This document shows positions 16,805 to 26,668 of a DNA stretch of 64,000 bases, one piece after another (positions within the stretch are counted from its first letter, which is position 1; each line of letters opens with the position of its first letter). The position numbers and the translations under genes were made by a program. A model generated the notes under the pieces. The model made no database searches and was not told the DNA's origin. It saw only the letters and a program-made list of their open reading frames with translations. The DNA is from Ardenticatenaceae bacterium (GTDB lineage Bacteria; Chloroflexota; Anaerolineae; Promineifilales; Promineifilaceae), in NCBI GenBank assembly GCA_020634495.1, contig JACKBR010000019.1:1-64000 (forward strand). The letters run 5' to 3'.

Positions 16805-19464
16805 GATTTTTTGATTTTTTTTCTGTAATTTATTAACTTGGCCACCAGCGCCGTCCAGCCGGTTTGGTGGCTGGCCCCGATGCCTGCGCCGTTGTCTCCG
16901 TGAAAATATTCGTAAAAAAGAATGTGATCACGCCAGAGGGGATCGGTTTGGAACTGCTGCACGCCGCCGTTGAACGGCCGTCTCCCCCCATCGTCCCGCA
17001 AAAAGAGTTTGAGCAGCCGCTGGGCTAAATCGTTGGCAACTTCATTGAGGGGAACGGCCGTTTCTGACCCAGTTGGTAGCGGCACGCGCAAGTTGTTTCC
17101 GTAGTAGTAATGATACTTTTGTAAACTCTCGATGAGCAGATAGTTGACCGGCAGCCAGATGGGGCCGCGCCAGTTGGAATTGCCGCCAAACAAGCCGCTG
17201 TCCGATTCGGCGGGGGTGTAGCGCACGGTGTGGAGGTGGCCGTTGATGTCGATCTGGTACGGCCGTTCCGCATACTCCTTCGACAGCGAGCGAATCCCAA
17301 AATCGGACAAAAATTGGGCGGGGTCTAACATGCGCTGCAAAATGCGCCTGAGCTGGGTGTGGTTGACGAGCGAGAGCAGGAGACGGCCGTTTTCCCCCGG
17401 TTCCGTGAGCGAAGCGATGCCATCCACTAAATCTGGCCGGTACTTGATAAACCATTCCATTCGTCTGCGGAAGCGGGGCAGCTTTTCCAGCACGGTGGGG
17501 GCCAGCGTTTCCACAGCGTACAGCGGAATTAAACCGACAAAAGAGCGCAATTTCAGGGGGAGGAAACGGCCGTTTGGCAAATGAATCTGGTCGTAGAAAA
17601 AGCCATCTTGCTCATTCCACAGTCCCCCCGCGCCAAATTGGTTGATGGCGTCGGCAATGTAGATGAAATGCTCAAAAAATTTGGTGGCCACATCCTCATA
17701 CGCCGGTTTGGTGCGGGCTAATTCCAGAGCCATGGCCAACATGTTCAGGCAGAACATGCCCATCCAGGCGGTGCCGTCGGCCTGCTCGATGTGGCCGCCA
17801 ACGGGCAGCGGCTGGCTGCGGTCAAAGACACCGATGTTGTCCAAACCCAGAAAGCCGCCCTGAAAAACGTTGTTGCCGTCGGCGTCTTTGCGGTTCACCC
17901 ACCAGGTAAAATTAAGCAGCAGCTTGTGAAATACCTTTTCTAAAAAATCGGTGTCTGCCTGGCCGGTGACGTTGCGCGTAATTTTGTAGACGCGCCAGCA
18001 GGCCCAGGCGTGTACGGGCGGGTTCACATCGCCAAAAGCCCATTCGTAGGCGGGGATTTGCCCGTTGGGGTGCATGTACCATTCGCGCAGCAGCAGGATA
18101 AGCTGGCGCTTGGCCCACTCCGGGTCTACCAGGGCCAGCGGCAGGGTGTGGAAGGCCAGGTCCCAGGCGGCGTACCAGGGATATTCCCATTTGTCTGGCA
18201 TGGAAAGCACGTCCAGGTTGTAGAGATGGGGCCAATTGTGGTTACGGCCGTTTCTGCGAATCTCCGGTGGTGGCGGGCCAGCCGGATCGCCATCGAGCCA
18301 TTGCTGCACCCCGTAATGATAAAATTGCTTTGACCAGAGCAAACCGGCAAATGCCTGCCGCTGGATGCGCCGTTCATCCTCATTGAGCCGGGCAGGGTGA
18401 ATCGCATCGTAGAAAGCATCTGCTTCGGCCAGGCGCTGGCTAAAAATGGCGTCAAAGTTAGCGAAGGGAGTCGGGTGATTGTGTGGGCTGAAGCGCACCT
18501 GCACCGTAAATTGCTCGCCTGGGGGCACAATTGCCTGAAAATGAGCCGCTGCCTTGCTGCCCACTTGCTCAGGATTGACCGCGCTTTGTTCACCCTGAAT
18601 AATTGCTCGGTGGAAGCTGTCTTTGACGTAGGGCGAGCTGTTGGGCTGGTTGAAAATTGCCAGGTTTGTTTCGTTTTCGGTAAACATTAATTGGAATGGC
18701 TCATTGTGATGCACGCCAACGGCCGTTGCCCACCACCAACGTTCACCCAGATGACGGTCTTTCGTGTAGACAGTTTGATCATCAACGGCCTGGAGGCGCG
18801 GGCGGGAACGGCCGTATCCCCAAGACCAGGTGTTGCGGTACCAGATGTGGGCAGGATGAATGGGAGCTGGATTGGCGGCGCGGTTAACGGCCCGTGATGC
18901 GGCACAAAATATCTTCCTCATCCGCCTTGGCATATTCGATGAACACATCAAAGTAGCGATTTTGGGCAAAGGCATCGGCCAGGGCATCGATGAGTTCAAA
19001 TTCGGGATCTGTTTTTTGGCGACGGCCGTTTTCGGCCACCAGTTCTGCGTAGGGTAGGCCACCTGTGGATATTTGTACAGCATCTTCATGTAGCTGTGGG
19101 TTGGGGTGCCGTCCAGATAAAAATAATATTCCTTCACGTCCTCCCCGTGATTGCCTTCATTGCCGCTCAGGCCAAACAACCGCTCTTTCAGAATAGTGTC
19201 TTGTTCGTTCCACAAGGCCACGCCCAGGCAAATGTTTTGGAAGCGGTTGCAGAACCCGGCAAGACCGTCCTCATTCCAGCGATAAGCGCGGCTGCGGGCG
19301 TGGTCGTGGGGGAAATAGTCCCACGCTTCACCCGTGGCGCTGTAATCCTCGCGCACGGTTCCCCAGGCGCGTTCACTCACGTATGGCCCCCACTTTTTCC
19401 AATCAGCTTGCCGTGCTTCTGAGTCCAGCAATCTTTGGTTTTCGGCTGTGGCTGCTCTTTTCAT
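16801..19464 (-). CDS. GH63-like glucosidase/mannosylglycerate hydrolase, with an out-of-frame segment
   Basis: An 887-residue protein of the GH63 (alpha/alpha)6-barrel type, close to bacterial proteins called glucosidase. Recognisable blocks are the N-terminal [31 protein letters not shown], the catalytic-domain motifs [17 protein letters not shown] and [20 protein letters not shown], and C-terminal [20 protein letters not shown] and [22 protein letters not shown]. It likely cleaves alpha-linked glucosides or the osmolyte mannosyl/glucosylglycerate in the cytoplasm; no signal peptide is seen. ATG 19464 follows GAGGGA. Between about 19052 and 18885 the frame is shifted. Another frame there reads [20 protein letters not shown], which fits the family, so one missing base near 19052 and one extra near 18885 compensate each other. 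Confidence 0.85.
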   Translation of the reverse strand: MKRAATAENQRLLDSEARQADWKKWGPYVSERAWGTVREDYSATGEAWDYFPHDHARSRAYRWNEDGLAGFCNRFQNICLGVALWNEQDTILKERLFGLSGNEGNHGEDVKEYYFYLDGTPTHSYMKMLYKYPQVAYPTQNWWPKTAVAKKQIPNLNSSMPWPMPLPKIATLMCSSNMPRRMRKIFCAASRAVNRAANPAPIHPAHIWYRNTWSWGYGRSRPRLQAVDDQTVYTKDRHLGERWWWATAVGVHHNEPFQLMFTENETNLAIFNQPNSSPYVKDSFHRAIIQGEQSAVNPEQVGSKAAAHFQAIVPPGEQFTVQVRFSPHNHPTPFANFDAIFSQRLAEADAFYDAIHPARLNEDERRIQRQAFAGLLWSKQFYHYGVQQWLDGDPAGPPPPEIRRNGRNHNWPHLYNLDVLSMPDKWEYPWYAAWDLAFHTLPLALVDPEWAKRQLILLLREWYMHPNGQIPAYEWAFGDVNPPVHAWACWRVYKITRNVTGQADTDFLEKVFHKLLLNFTWWVNRKDADGNNVFQGGFLGLDNIGVFDRSQPLPVGGHIEQADGTAWMGMFCLNMLAMALELARTKPAYEDVATKFFEHFIYIADAINQFGAGGLWNEQDGFFYDQIHLPNGRFLPLKLRSFVGLIPLYAVETLAPTVLEKLPRFRRRMEWFIKYRPDLVDGIASLTEPGENGRLLLSLVNHTQLRRILQRMLDPAQFLSDFGIRSLSKEYAERPYQIDINGHLHTVRYTPAESDSGLFGGNSNWRGPIWLPVNYLLIESLQKYHYYYGNNLRVPLPTGSETAVPLNEVANDLAQRLLKLFLRDDGGRRPFNGGVQQFQTDPLWRDHILFYEYFHGDNGAGIGASHQTGWTALVAKLINYRKKIKKS

Positions 19465-19723
19465 GGTTCCCTCGCTGTGTTTGCCAGGCAAATCCATTTG
19501 CATATTTTTTGAATGGTAACAAATTTTATTGTAGCATCATCTGAAATATTGAAATGGCATAAGGAAAGGATCACGCAGGGAACGGCCGTTACATGGTATA
19601 ATCAGCCGGGCAACAACTGGTTCCCACAACCCTCACCTTTACCAATCACCACGAGTCATTGACCACCACTTTAATTTGGCTGTTCAATTTTACATAAAAT
19701 ATTTTGACGCAAAGGAAAAACCC

Positions 19724-22423
19724 ATGAGTAAACTCCATGAACTATTTCAACTTGGCCAATCCGTCTGGTACGACAACATCAGCCGGGCGCTGCTTGATTC
19801 CGGCGAAATGCAGGCCCTGATCGACGACGGCGTTGTTGGCGTCACCTCCAACCCTTCCATTTTTGAAAAAGCAATTGCCAAAAGTGCCGATTATGATGAC
19901 GCTATCCGGCAAATGGCCCAGGCGGGCAAAACCACCAATGAAATTTATGAAGCCCTGGCCCTGGCGGACATTGGCGAAGCGGCCGATTTGCTGCGGCCTG
20001 TGTATGATAAAACTGGTGGTGTCGATGGCTACATTAGCCTGGAGGTAAGCCCCACGCTGGCCCGCGACACGGCAGGCACCATTGCCGAAGCGCGCCGCCT
20101 GTTTGCTGCGCTTAGCCGTCCTAACATCATGATTAAAGTTCCGGCCACGCCGGAGGGCATCCCGGCCATCGAAACGCTGACGGCCGACGGCCTTAACATC
20201 AACGTCACGCTCATTTTCTCGTTGAGCAGCTATGAAGATGTGATGAATGCCTACATTTCTGGTCTGGAAAAGCGGTTGGCGGCGGGGCAGCCGATTGACA
20301 ACATCAGCTCGGTGGCTTCCTTTTTTGTGAGCCGGGTGGATACGGCCGTAGACGATGCCCTAGACGCCAAAGGAAACCAGGCTTTACAGGGCCAGATTGC
20401 GGTGGCCAATGCCAAGATGGCTTATGCTCGCTTCCAGCAGGTTTTTGGGGGAGAGCGATGGCAGGCGTTGGCTGAGAGAGGAGCGCGGGTGCAACGGCCG
20501 TTGTGGGCCAGCACCAGCACCAAAAATCCGGCCTATTCCGATGTGCTTTACGTAGATTCTCTCATCGGGCCACAAACGGTCAACACAGTGCCCCCGGCCA
20601 CCATTGACGCCTTCAAAGATCATGGCACGGTGGCGGTTACCCTGAGCGCGGGCGTTGGTGAAGCCATCAGCCAGGTTGAAGCGTTGGCCCAGGCTGGGGT
20701 GGATTTAGATGAAATTACGGCCAAACTGCAAGATGACGGCGTGGACGCTTTTGCCAAATCGTTTGCCACGCTGATGGACAGCATTGAGGGCAAGCGCACG
20801 GCCGTTTTGGCGGAATCCAATGGGTTTTCTGCCGAGCTGGGGGATGCGGCAACGGCCGTTTCCAGCGCCATCGACGACATGACAAAAAAAAAAGTAGCTG
20901 AGCGCATCTGGCAGCACGATTACACCGTCTGGCAGGATGATCCTACGGAAATTACCAACCGGCTGGGCTGGCTGCACACGCCCAAAAACATGATGGCGGA
21001 AGTTGCCCGCATCAACCAGTTTGTAGCTGAGGTGCAGGCGGCTGGCTTTACCGAGGTGATGCTGTTAGGCATGGGCGGTTCCAGCCTGGCCCCAGAGCTA
21101 TTTGCCAAAACATACGGCGGCAGCGGGCTTAAGCTGCGCGTTTTAGACAGTACGGATGCAACGGCCGTTCAAACCTACGCCCAAACGGCCGATCTGGCCC
21201 ACACGCTGTTCATTGTCTCCACCAAGTCGGGCGGCACTGTGGAAACCTTCTCCTTCTTTAAATATTTTTACAACTGCGTGGTTGAATTGGTTGGCGCTGA
21301 GAGAGCTGGCAGCCAGTTTGTGGCCATCACTGATCCGGGCAGCGGGCTGGTAAAAACGGCCAACACCTACAAGTTCCGCACCATTTTTGAGAATGATCCC
21401 AATATTGGCGGGCGCTACTCCGTCATTTCGTTTTTTGGCCTGGTGCCAGCCGCGCTGGTGGGCGTGGACATTGCCTGCCTGCTGGAACGGGCCCAGGCAA
21501 CACAGACAGAGACGGCCGTTCGCTTGGGGGCCATCCTGGGTGAGATGGCCAAACTGGGGCGCGACAAAGTAACGTTTATTGTTTCGGAGGCCATTGCCAG
21601 CTTTGGCGACTGGGTGGAGCAGCTTATTGCCGAAAGTACGGGCAAAAATGGCAAGGGCATTTTGCCGGTGGTGGGTGAGCCGGTGCTGGCTCCGGCAGGC
21701 TATGGCCGCGACCGGCTGTTTGTCCATTTGCGGCTGGCGGGGGATGATGGCCAGGATACGGCCGTTGCCCAGCTAGAGCAGTCGGGGCAGCCGGTGGTGC
21801 GCTTTGACCTGGCTGATTTGTATGATTTGGGCGGGCAATTTTTCATTTGGGAATTGGCAACGGCCGTTGCCGGGCACGTCATTGGCATCCAGCCATTTGA
21901 CCAGCCCAACGTGGAATCGGCCAAAGTGATTGCCCGTAAAATGGTGGCTGCTTACCAGGAAAGTGGCCAACTGCCCCAGCTAGACAGCGCCGAACCAACG
22001 GCCGCCAATCTGCAAGCGTTCATCGCCCAGGCCAAACCCGGCGACTACATTGCCATTCAGGCCTACGTGCCACCCACCAGCCAGACAGATGACCTGCTGC
22101 AAACCTTGCGTACGCAACTGCTGAAGCAAACAAAATGCGCCACGACGGTGGGCTATGGCCCGCGCTTTTTGCACTCCACCGGGCAGCTGCACAAAGGCGA
22201 CGCGGGCAACGGCCTCTTCATCCAGTTCACCTCTGAACCGGAAACGGACGTGGCTATTCCTGACGTGGCTGGCGAAGCGGCCAGCGGCATGAACTTTGGC
22301 GTGCTCAAAAATGCCCAGGCGCTGGGCGATGCCCAGGCGCTGCTGGATGAAAATCGTCGGCTGATTCGTTTTGATTTGGGAACGGCCGTAAACGAAAATC
22401 TACAGGTTTTGCTTAACGGATAG
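19724..22423 (+). CDS. Bifunctional transaldolase/glucose-6-phosphate isomerase
   Basis: An 899-residue fusion. Residues 1 to about 360 are transaldolase: VVGVTSNPSIFEKAI, the Schiff-base lysine in IMIKVPATPEGIPAI, and VASFFVSRVDTAVDD. Residues from about 400 to 899 are glucose-6-phosphate isomerase: LGMGGSSLAPELFAKTYG and IVSTKSGGTVETFSFFKYFY with the sugar-phosphate-binding Ser/Thr cluster. The fusion joins a pentose-phosphate enzyme to an upper-glycolysis enzyme sharing F6P, a combination known in Chloroflexota, Cyanobacteria and some Actinobacteria. ATG 19724 follows AAAGGA. Zwf is 79 bp downstream on the same strand, so the pair supports NADPH production through the oxidative pentose phosphate pathway. 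The coding sequence contains nine ACGGCCGT copies by eye, mostly encoding Thr-Ala-Val. Confidence 0.95.
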   Translation: MSKLHELFQLGQSVWYDNISRALLDSGEMQALIDDGVVGVTSNPSIFEKAIAKSADYDDAIRQMAQAGKTTNEIYEALALADIGEAADLLRPVYDKTGGVDGYISLEVSPTLARDTAGTIAEARRLFAALSRPNIMIKVPATPEGIPAIETLTADGLNINVTLIFSLSSYEDVMNAYISGLEKRLAAGQPIDNISSVASFFVSRVDTAVDDALDAKGNQALQGQIAVANAKMAYARFQQVFGGERWQALAERGARVQRPLWASTSTKNPAYSDVLYVDSLIGPQTVNTVPPATIDAFKDHGTVAVTLSAGVGEAISQVEALAQAGVDLDEITAKLQDDGVDAFAKSFATLMDSIEGKRTAVLAESNGFSAELGDAATAVSSAIDDMTKKKVAERIWQHDYTVWQDDPTEITNRLGWLHTPKNMMAEVARINQFVAEVQAAGFTEVMLLGMGGSSLAPELFAKTYGGSGLKLRVLDSTDATAVQTYAQTADLAHTLFIVSTKSGGTVETFSFFKYFYNCVVELVGAERAGSQFVAITDPGSGLVKTANTYKFRTIFENDPNIGGRYSVISFFGLVPAALVGVDIACLLERAQATQTETAVRLGAILGEMAKLGRDKVTFIVSEAIASFGDWVEQLIAESTGKNGKGILPVVGEPVLAPAGYGRDRLFVHLRLAGDDGQDTAVAQLEQSGQPVVRFDLADLYDLGGQFFIWELATAVAGHVIGIQPFDQPNVESAKVIARKMVAAYQESGQLPQLDSAEPTAANLQAFIAQAKPGDYIAIQAYVPPTSQTDDLLQTLRTQLLKQTKCATTVGYGPRFLHSTGQLHKGDAGNGLFIQFTSEPETDVAIPDVAGEAASGMNFGVLKNAQALGDAQALLDENRRLIRFDLGTAVNENLQVLLNG

Positions 22424-22456
22424 TTTGTAATTGAGTAGTTGGTAATTGAGTAATTT

Positions 22457-22484
22457 GTAGGTCAAGTTTGCAAACTTGACCTAC
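22457..22484. repeat. Perfect 28-bp palindrome between tal-pgi and zwf
   Basis: The 14-base half GTAGGTCAAGTTTG is followed immediately by its exact complement, giving a perfect 28-bp palindrome without a loop. It is preceded by GTAATTGAGTA direct repeats at 22428-22452. It sits 18 bp before the zwf start, over the likely leader, and could be a dimeric-regulator operator or a REP-like dispersed element. Confidence 0.85.
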
Positions 22485-22502
22485 TTTATACGAGGGATCA
22501 AA

Positions 22503-23963
22503 ATGTCTGATACCAAACCCACCACGTTTGTCATTTTTGGTGCATCTGGGGATTTAACCCGGCGCAAGCTGATTCCCGCGCTGTTTAACTCTTATTGCAA
22601 AGGGCGGCTGCCGGAGCTGTTTAACATTGTTGGCTTTGCCAGACGGCCGTGGGACGATGCCGAGCTGCGCCAGGTGTTGCAGGCGGGGATGCAGGCGTTT
22701 GCCCCAGAGGCGTATAACGCCGAAAAGTGGGGCGCATTTGCCAGCAGAATTAGCTATGCCAAAGGCGATTTGGATACGTTGGCTGATTTTGAAGCGTTGA
22801 ATGATCATGTAACGGCCGTTGAATCTGGCCCTGGCAACCGGCTGTATTACATGGCCACCTCTCCCAGCTTTTTTGTGCCCATTGTGGAAAATTTGGGCGC
22901 GGCGGGCATGGTGGCGCAGCAGGACGGCTGGCGGCGTGTGGTGGTGGAAAAGCCATTTGGCCATGATCTTGCCTCTGCCGAAACATTGAACCAGGCCATT
23001 CAGGCGGTGTTTGCCGAGGATCAGATTTACCGGATTGATCATTATTTGGGCAAAGAGACGGCGCAAAACATTTTGTACTTCCGCTTTGCCAACACCATTT
23101 TTGAGCCGGTGTGGAACCGCAATTATGTGGACAATGTGCAGATCACGGTCACAGAAAGCGTGGACGTGGGCCATCGGGCTGGTTATTACGATGAGGCAGG
23201 GGTGGTGCGCGATATGTTCCAAAACCACCTGATGCAGCTGCTGTCGTTGGTGGCGATGGAGCCGCCTGCCTCATTCAAGGCGGAAGCGGTGCGCAATGAG
23301 AAGGCAAAATTGTTCCATGCGGTACGGCCGTTAGCCCTCAACGAAACCGTGCGGGGGCAGTACGAGGGCTATTTGCAGGCGGAAGATGTGGCGGAAAATT
23401 CACAGACGCCCACTTATGCCGCCATGCAGCTGTTCATCGACAACTGGCGCTGGCAGGGCGTGCCGTTTTATTTGCGCTCTGGCAAAGCGCTCATGGCCAA
23501 AAATACGGAAATCATTATTGAGTTTAAGCAGCCGCCTCATTTGATGTTTGATGATATTCAAGATGAGGATTTCTCGGCAAATGTTCTTTCAATGTGCATT
23601 CAGCCGGACGAGGGGATTCACCTGAAGCTGGAGGCCAAAGTGCCTGATTCACACATCACCCAGCCGGTGGATATGGAGTTTCATTACCGCTCGTCGTTTA
23701 AGGGGAACAGCCTGCCCGATGCGTATGAGCGGCTGCTGCTGGATGCGGTGCGGGGCGATGCCTCGCTGTTTACTCGTGCCGACGGCATTGAGGCGGCCTG
23801 GCGTTTGATGGATCCGGTGATTTCTGGCTGGGAAACGGCCGTTGATGCTCCGCCGATGGAAAGTTATAAGCCTGGCAGCTGGGGGCCAGCGGCGGCCGAT
23901 GCGCTGCTGCGCCAATCTGGGCGGGTTTGGCGGCACGCTTGCAGCCATCCAGACCTGGATTAG
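22503..23963 (+). CDS. zwf: Glucose-6-phosphate 1-dehydrogenase
   Basis: A 486-residue enzyme oxidising glucose-6-phosphate to 6-phosphogluconolactone with NADP+ reduction. The N-terminal nucleotide-binding loop is FGASGDLTRRKLIPALFN. EKPFGHDL lies near residue 155, and the catalytic block RIDHYLGKETAQNIL near 180 carries the Asp-His-Tyr and Lys of the family. FYLRSGKAL follows in the C-terminal domain. ATG 22503 follows GAGGGATCAAA. It lies directly downstream of tal-pgi and forms a sugar-phosphate unit with it. A perfect palindrome sits between the two and could control zwf separately. The C-terminus is convergent with the PEP-synthase-like gene, 19 bp apart. Length is normal. Confidence 0.97.
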   Translation: MSDTKPTTFVIFGASGDLTRRKLIPALFNSYCKGRLPELFNIVGFARRPWDDAELRQVLQAGMQAFAPEAYNAEKWGAFASRISYAKGDLDTLADFEALNDHVTAVESGPGNRLYYMATSPSFFVPIVENLGAAGMVAQQDGWRRVVVEKPFGHDLASAETLNQAIQAVFAEDQIYRIDHYLGKETAQNILYFRFANTIFEPVWNRNYVDNVQITVTESVDVGHRAGYYDEAGVVRDMFQNHLMQLLSLVAMEPPASFKAEAVRNEKAKLFHAVRPLALNETVRGQYEGYLQAEDVAENSQTPTYAAMQLFIDNWRWQGVPFYLRSGKALMAKNTEIIIEFKQPPHLMFDDIQDEDFSANVLSMCIQPDEGIHLKLEAKVPDSHITQPVDMEFHYRSSFKGNSLPDAYERLLLDAVRGDASLFTRADGIEAAWRLMDPVISGWETAVDAPPMESYKPGSWGPAAADALLRQSGRVWRHACSHPDLD

Positions 23964-23982
23964 CAGGGATCGCAGCCGGGTT

Positions 23983-25635
23983 TTAGGCGGCTGTGTGGCA
24001 TTGCAGAACGTACAGTTTGTAGTCGGGGCCGCCCGGGGCGTCGATGATTTCTATGGCGAACTCGAACTGCACGGGAACGCCATATTTATTTTCTAGCCGG
24101 GCCAGGGCGGTGCGCATCAACCGGATGAACTTTTCATCCTGAATGAGATAGTCGTAGGTGAGCTGGTTGTTTTGGGGATTTAGCAGGTAACGGCCGTACG
24201 GGTAATCTTCCTGCAAAATGTGCGAGATGGGTAAAATTTCAAAGGTATTTTTTTCCAGGTTGACCACTTTTATTCTTTTTTGGATATATTTTTTGCTGTC
24301 TTTTAGGTAGTTTGGCTTGTTCAAAGAGATAATGCACGCCTTATTTTCTTCGAGGGGTAGGTGTACCCGTTCATCCAAACCCAGCGTAAGACGAAGACAG
24401 CCATCATAAGAACGGCCGTTGCTCTTTTTGAACCAGGGATTATGGCTTAGCCCAGCGCCGACAAGGGTAGGTAGAAAGTAACGGCCGTATCGCTGCCCAA
24501 TGAGAGGCTGAATCATAACGGCCATTCGCTCATCATAATCAATCAAGCCATGTTGTTGACGTTCTACCATCGCCTCAGGATTAAACGTGCTGGAATAGAC
24601 ACGCCGGATGGCGTTCACGAGTTCTTCAAAGTTTTCCTGGTGGCTGCCCTGATTCGGGCAAAAAACGCTCGCATATTTGCCCGCAAAAGCATAATCCAGA
24701 TGATCTTCCAACAGGCTAGAAGAGCGCACCACAAACGGCCGTCGATTAAGCCGGTTTAGCACATCGCGCAGCTGCTCAATAATATAGTTTGGCAGCTTAC
24801 CAGCCAGGCAGCACCGCACAATTTCAGGAAACTGTTCTTGCATCTCGGCCAGAGACAAATATTTTTGGTTGACGAACCGTTCTAGCTTGTTTTGCAGCAA
24901 GAACTCATAAATGATTTCTGACCCAATAAAATAGGTGTCGGGAATGGTGACCTGATTGGCAATATCCGGGCCAAAACCATGTGGAGAGCGCTCCAAAATG
25001 TGCCAGGCCAGCAGCATCCCCCCAGCCTTGCCCCCGATCTTGCCGCTGCCGATGAGCCGTTCATAAATCCAGTTCAAATCATTAATGGAGAATACGTGTT
25101 TTGCTACCCGAATGAAGGGCAGCTGATCGCTGAGCAGTCGCTTGATCAGCACTACTTTAATTTCTTCCAGATGATGTTTTACTTTTTCCAGTTCTGGCGG
25201 CGGCAGGGCATCATACAGTTTGCCTTGTTCAAACAGCAGCGCCCAAGGGGCAATTTCTGGGTTAAAGGTGAGCTCTACAGCCTGGGAGGAAGTGTCCTGG
25301 TTGTTGCGTATTTCGTCGATGAGCTGGTCGAGCAAGGTGCTGCCCAGGTTATTGGCAAAATAATTGTCGGTGTGTAGATCACGAATTGTGTCCAGGCGGC
25401 GCTGCCAGGTGCCTTCATCTTCTTGCACGGTGGGGTTATTTAGCCCTTCACGCCGCTGAGATTCAATGGCCAATTCTCTTACTTCCTGTTCAAAATCCGT
25501 TTTGCTAATGATGCCGCGACGAAACAGTTCTTCGCGCATACGCAGGCGAATTCTGTCACACAAGATGGGATACTGGGCAAGTTTTATGTAAACATCAATG
25601 GTGGGGGTAGTGGTTCTGAGCGGGCCAGTGGGCAT
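23983..25635 (-). CDS. Stand-alone PEP-synthase/PPDK-type ATP-binding domain protein
   Basis: A 550-residue protein matching the N-terminal ATP-grasp half of PEP synthase and pyruvate phosphate dikinase. Signature elements are SGKIGGKAGGMLLAWHIL (nucleotide loop, about residue 195), PFVVRSSSLLEDHLDYAFAG (family consensus VRSS..ED...SFAG, about 310) and a C-terminal QFEFAIEI...LYVLQCHTA, the usual end of that domain. The phosphohistidine swivelling domain and the PEP-binding barrel are absent, so it cannot complete PEP synthesis alone. The first 190 residues are an additional helical domain that I do not recognise. Such lone domains may phosphorylate a separate partner or act in regulation. 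The next gene upstream on the same strand begins after a 114-bp spacer. Function unknown. Confidence 0.8.
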   Translation of the reverse strand: MPTGPLRTTTPTIDVYIKLAQYPILCDRIRLRMREELFRRGIISKTDFEQEVRELAIESQRREGLNNPTVQEDEGTWQRRLDTIRDLHTDNYFANNLGSTLLDQLIDEIRNNQDTSSQAVELTFNPEIAPWALLFEQGKLYDALPPPELEKVKHHLEEIKVVLIKRLLSDQLPFIRVAKHVFSINDLNWIYERLIGSGKIGGKAGGMLLAWHILERSPHGFGPDIANQVTIPDTYFIGSEIIYEFLLQNKLERFVNQKYLSLAEMQEQFPEIVRCCLAGKLPNYIIEQLRDVLNRLNRRPFVVRSSSLLEDHLDYAFAGKYASVFCPNQGSHQENFEELVNAIRRVYSSTFNPEAMVERQQHGLIDYDERMAVMIQPLIGQRYGRYFLPTLVGAGLSHNPWFKKSNGRSYDGCLRLTLGLDERVHLPLEENKACIISLNKPNYLKDSKKYIQKRIKVVNLEKNTFEILPISHILQEDYPYGRYLLNPQNNQLTYDYLIQDEKFIRLMRTALARLENKYGVPVQFEFAIEIIDAPGGPDYKLYVLQCHTAA

Positions 25636-25749
25636 GGCAAACTCCTTAAAGATTAATCCGCAGCCCGGTTGTTGGGAAGCATTTGGGTGGCGGCGCTGTT
25701 TGGGGGGATGGCCAATGGCTGCGACATACAGTTTTCCTTCACTGTAGCA

Positions 25750-26568
25750 TTATGGTTGCTGGTAGACAAGCTGAATTGGGCCATTGGGCTGCATGATTCC
25801 GCAACGGCCGTTTACAGCCAAATTGACCACTTTGCCATCGTCGCTCACTTCACCGATTGTTTGCTGCACGTCCCCGCCTATGCTGGTGAAGGTCATCTCG
25901 CCGCTCACTACAAAAGGCGTGCCGCTGAGATCGATGTTGGCTCGTCCCAGCGGTGTATCGGCCAGGTTGCGGTTGCAGCCGGTGGCAACCGCAAAATCGG
26001 AGGCCGTCACGGGGTAGAGCGCCAGCTGTTCGCCGCTGATGGCGTTGTAACCGGCCAAACTGTCGGCTGTTGTGGCAAATGTCATGTCTGTCGGGTCGAT
26101 GATGAGCGAGCTGGGGTTGAGCCGAACTTTTTCGTACAGGGTAACGATGGCTCCTTCTGGATAGCTGATCAGGCTGAAGTTGCCGCCGTTGGCGGTGGCG
26201 GGCAGGGTCAGGTATTCCGTTGGGATGTCGGCCATGTTGTGGCAGTAGAGGGTTACGGCCGTTTTCCCTTGCAGGTAAATGGTGTGTGGGCCATCCTCAG
26301 CGGCTGGCTGCTGCTGTTTGAGCATGGCGCAGGAGTTGGGCAGCGGCACAGCGGATGGTGTAGCGGTAACAATTCGGGTGGGCGTTGGCTGAATGGTGGC
26401 CAGATGGGTGGCTATCTCGGCCACGGTTGTGGCCTCCGTGGCTGCGTGAACTTCGGTGTTGCTGTTCAACAAAACAAAGCCCAGATAGAAGGCGACGATG
26501 ATCAGGCCGCCGCCGATGATGAGCAGCCCAATGAGGAGTGGTTGGGGCATGTTTTTTTCATTGACCAT
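25750..26568 (-). CDS. Membrane-anchored GON-domain protein
   Basis: A 272-residue protein starting at ATG 26568 with GGAA upstream. Residues about 7-32 form one hydrophobic anchor (PLLIGLLIIGGGLIIVAFYL), followed by a Thr/Pro-rich stalk (ATIQPTPTRIVTATPSAVPL). The extracytoplasmic part from about residue 85 matches the GON domain: TIYLQGKTAVTLYCHNM, PTEYLTLP, then VTLYEKVRLNPSSLIIDPTDMTFATT and a closing ANIDLSGTPFVV. GON domains were first seen in animal ADAMTS proteases and occur in secreted bacterial proteins; their ligand is unclear. Two Cys (SCAML and LYCHN) could form a disulphide. The neighbouring subtilase operon ends upstream at a terminator, so this gene is probably transcribed separately. 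Confidence 0.75.
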   Translation of the reverse strand: MVNEKNMPQPLLIGLLIIGGGLIIVAFYLGFVLLNSNTEVHAATEATTVAEIATHLATIQPTPTRIVTATPSAVPLPNSCAMLKQQQPAAEDGPHTIYLQGKTAVTLYCHNMADIPTEYLTLPATANGGNFSLISYPEGAIVTLYEKVRLNPSSLIIDPTDMTFATTADSLAGYNAISGEQLALYPVTASDFAVATGCNRNLADTPLGRANIDLSGTPFVVSGEMTFTSIGGDVQQTIGEVSDDGKVVNLAVNGRCGIMQPNGPIQLVYQQP

Positions 26569-26668
26569 AGATAACTTTTCCAGCACAGGTTCATTTAATA
26601 CCCTTGCTGAAGCGTAGCTTACCTTGCAATGAGGGAATAATCAACAGGGAGAAACGGGGGAAATAAAA

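Noticed and set aside
19590..19605. TATAAT promoter before tal-pgi
   Set aside because: A TATAAT box is present at 19597-19602 but no -35 element lies at a suitable distance, and an ACGGCCGT copy overlaps the spacer; too weak to call.
21143..21727. A 194-codon minus-strand frame over the Pgi half of tal-pgi
   Set aside because: Shadow frame of a conserved enzyme; no domain or start context.
22554..23228. A 224-codon minus-strand frame over zwf
   Set aside because: Antisense to conserved zwf blocks; translation is not protein-like.
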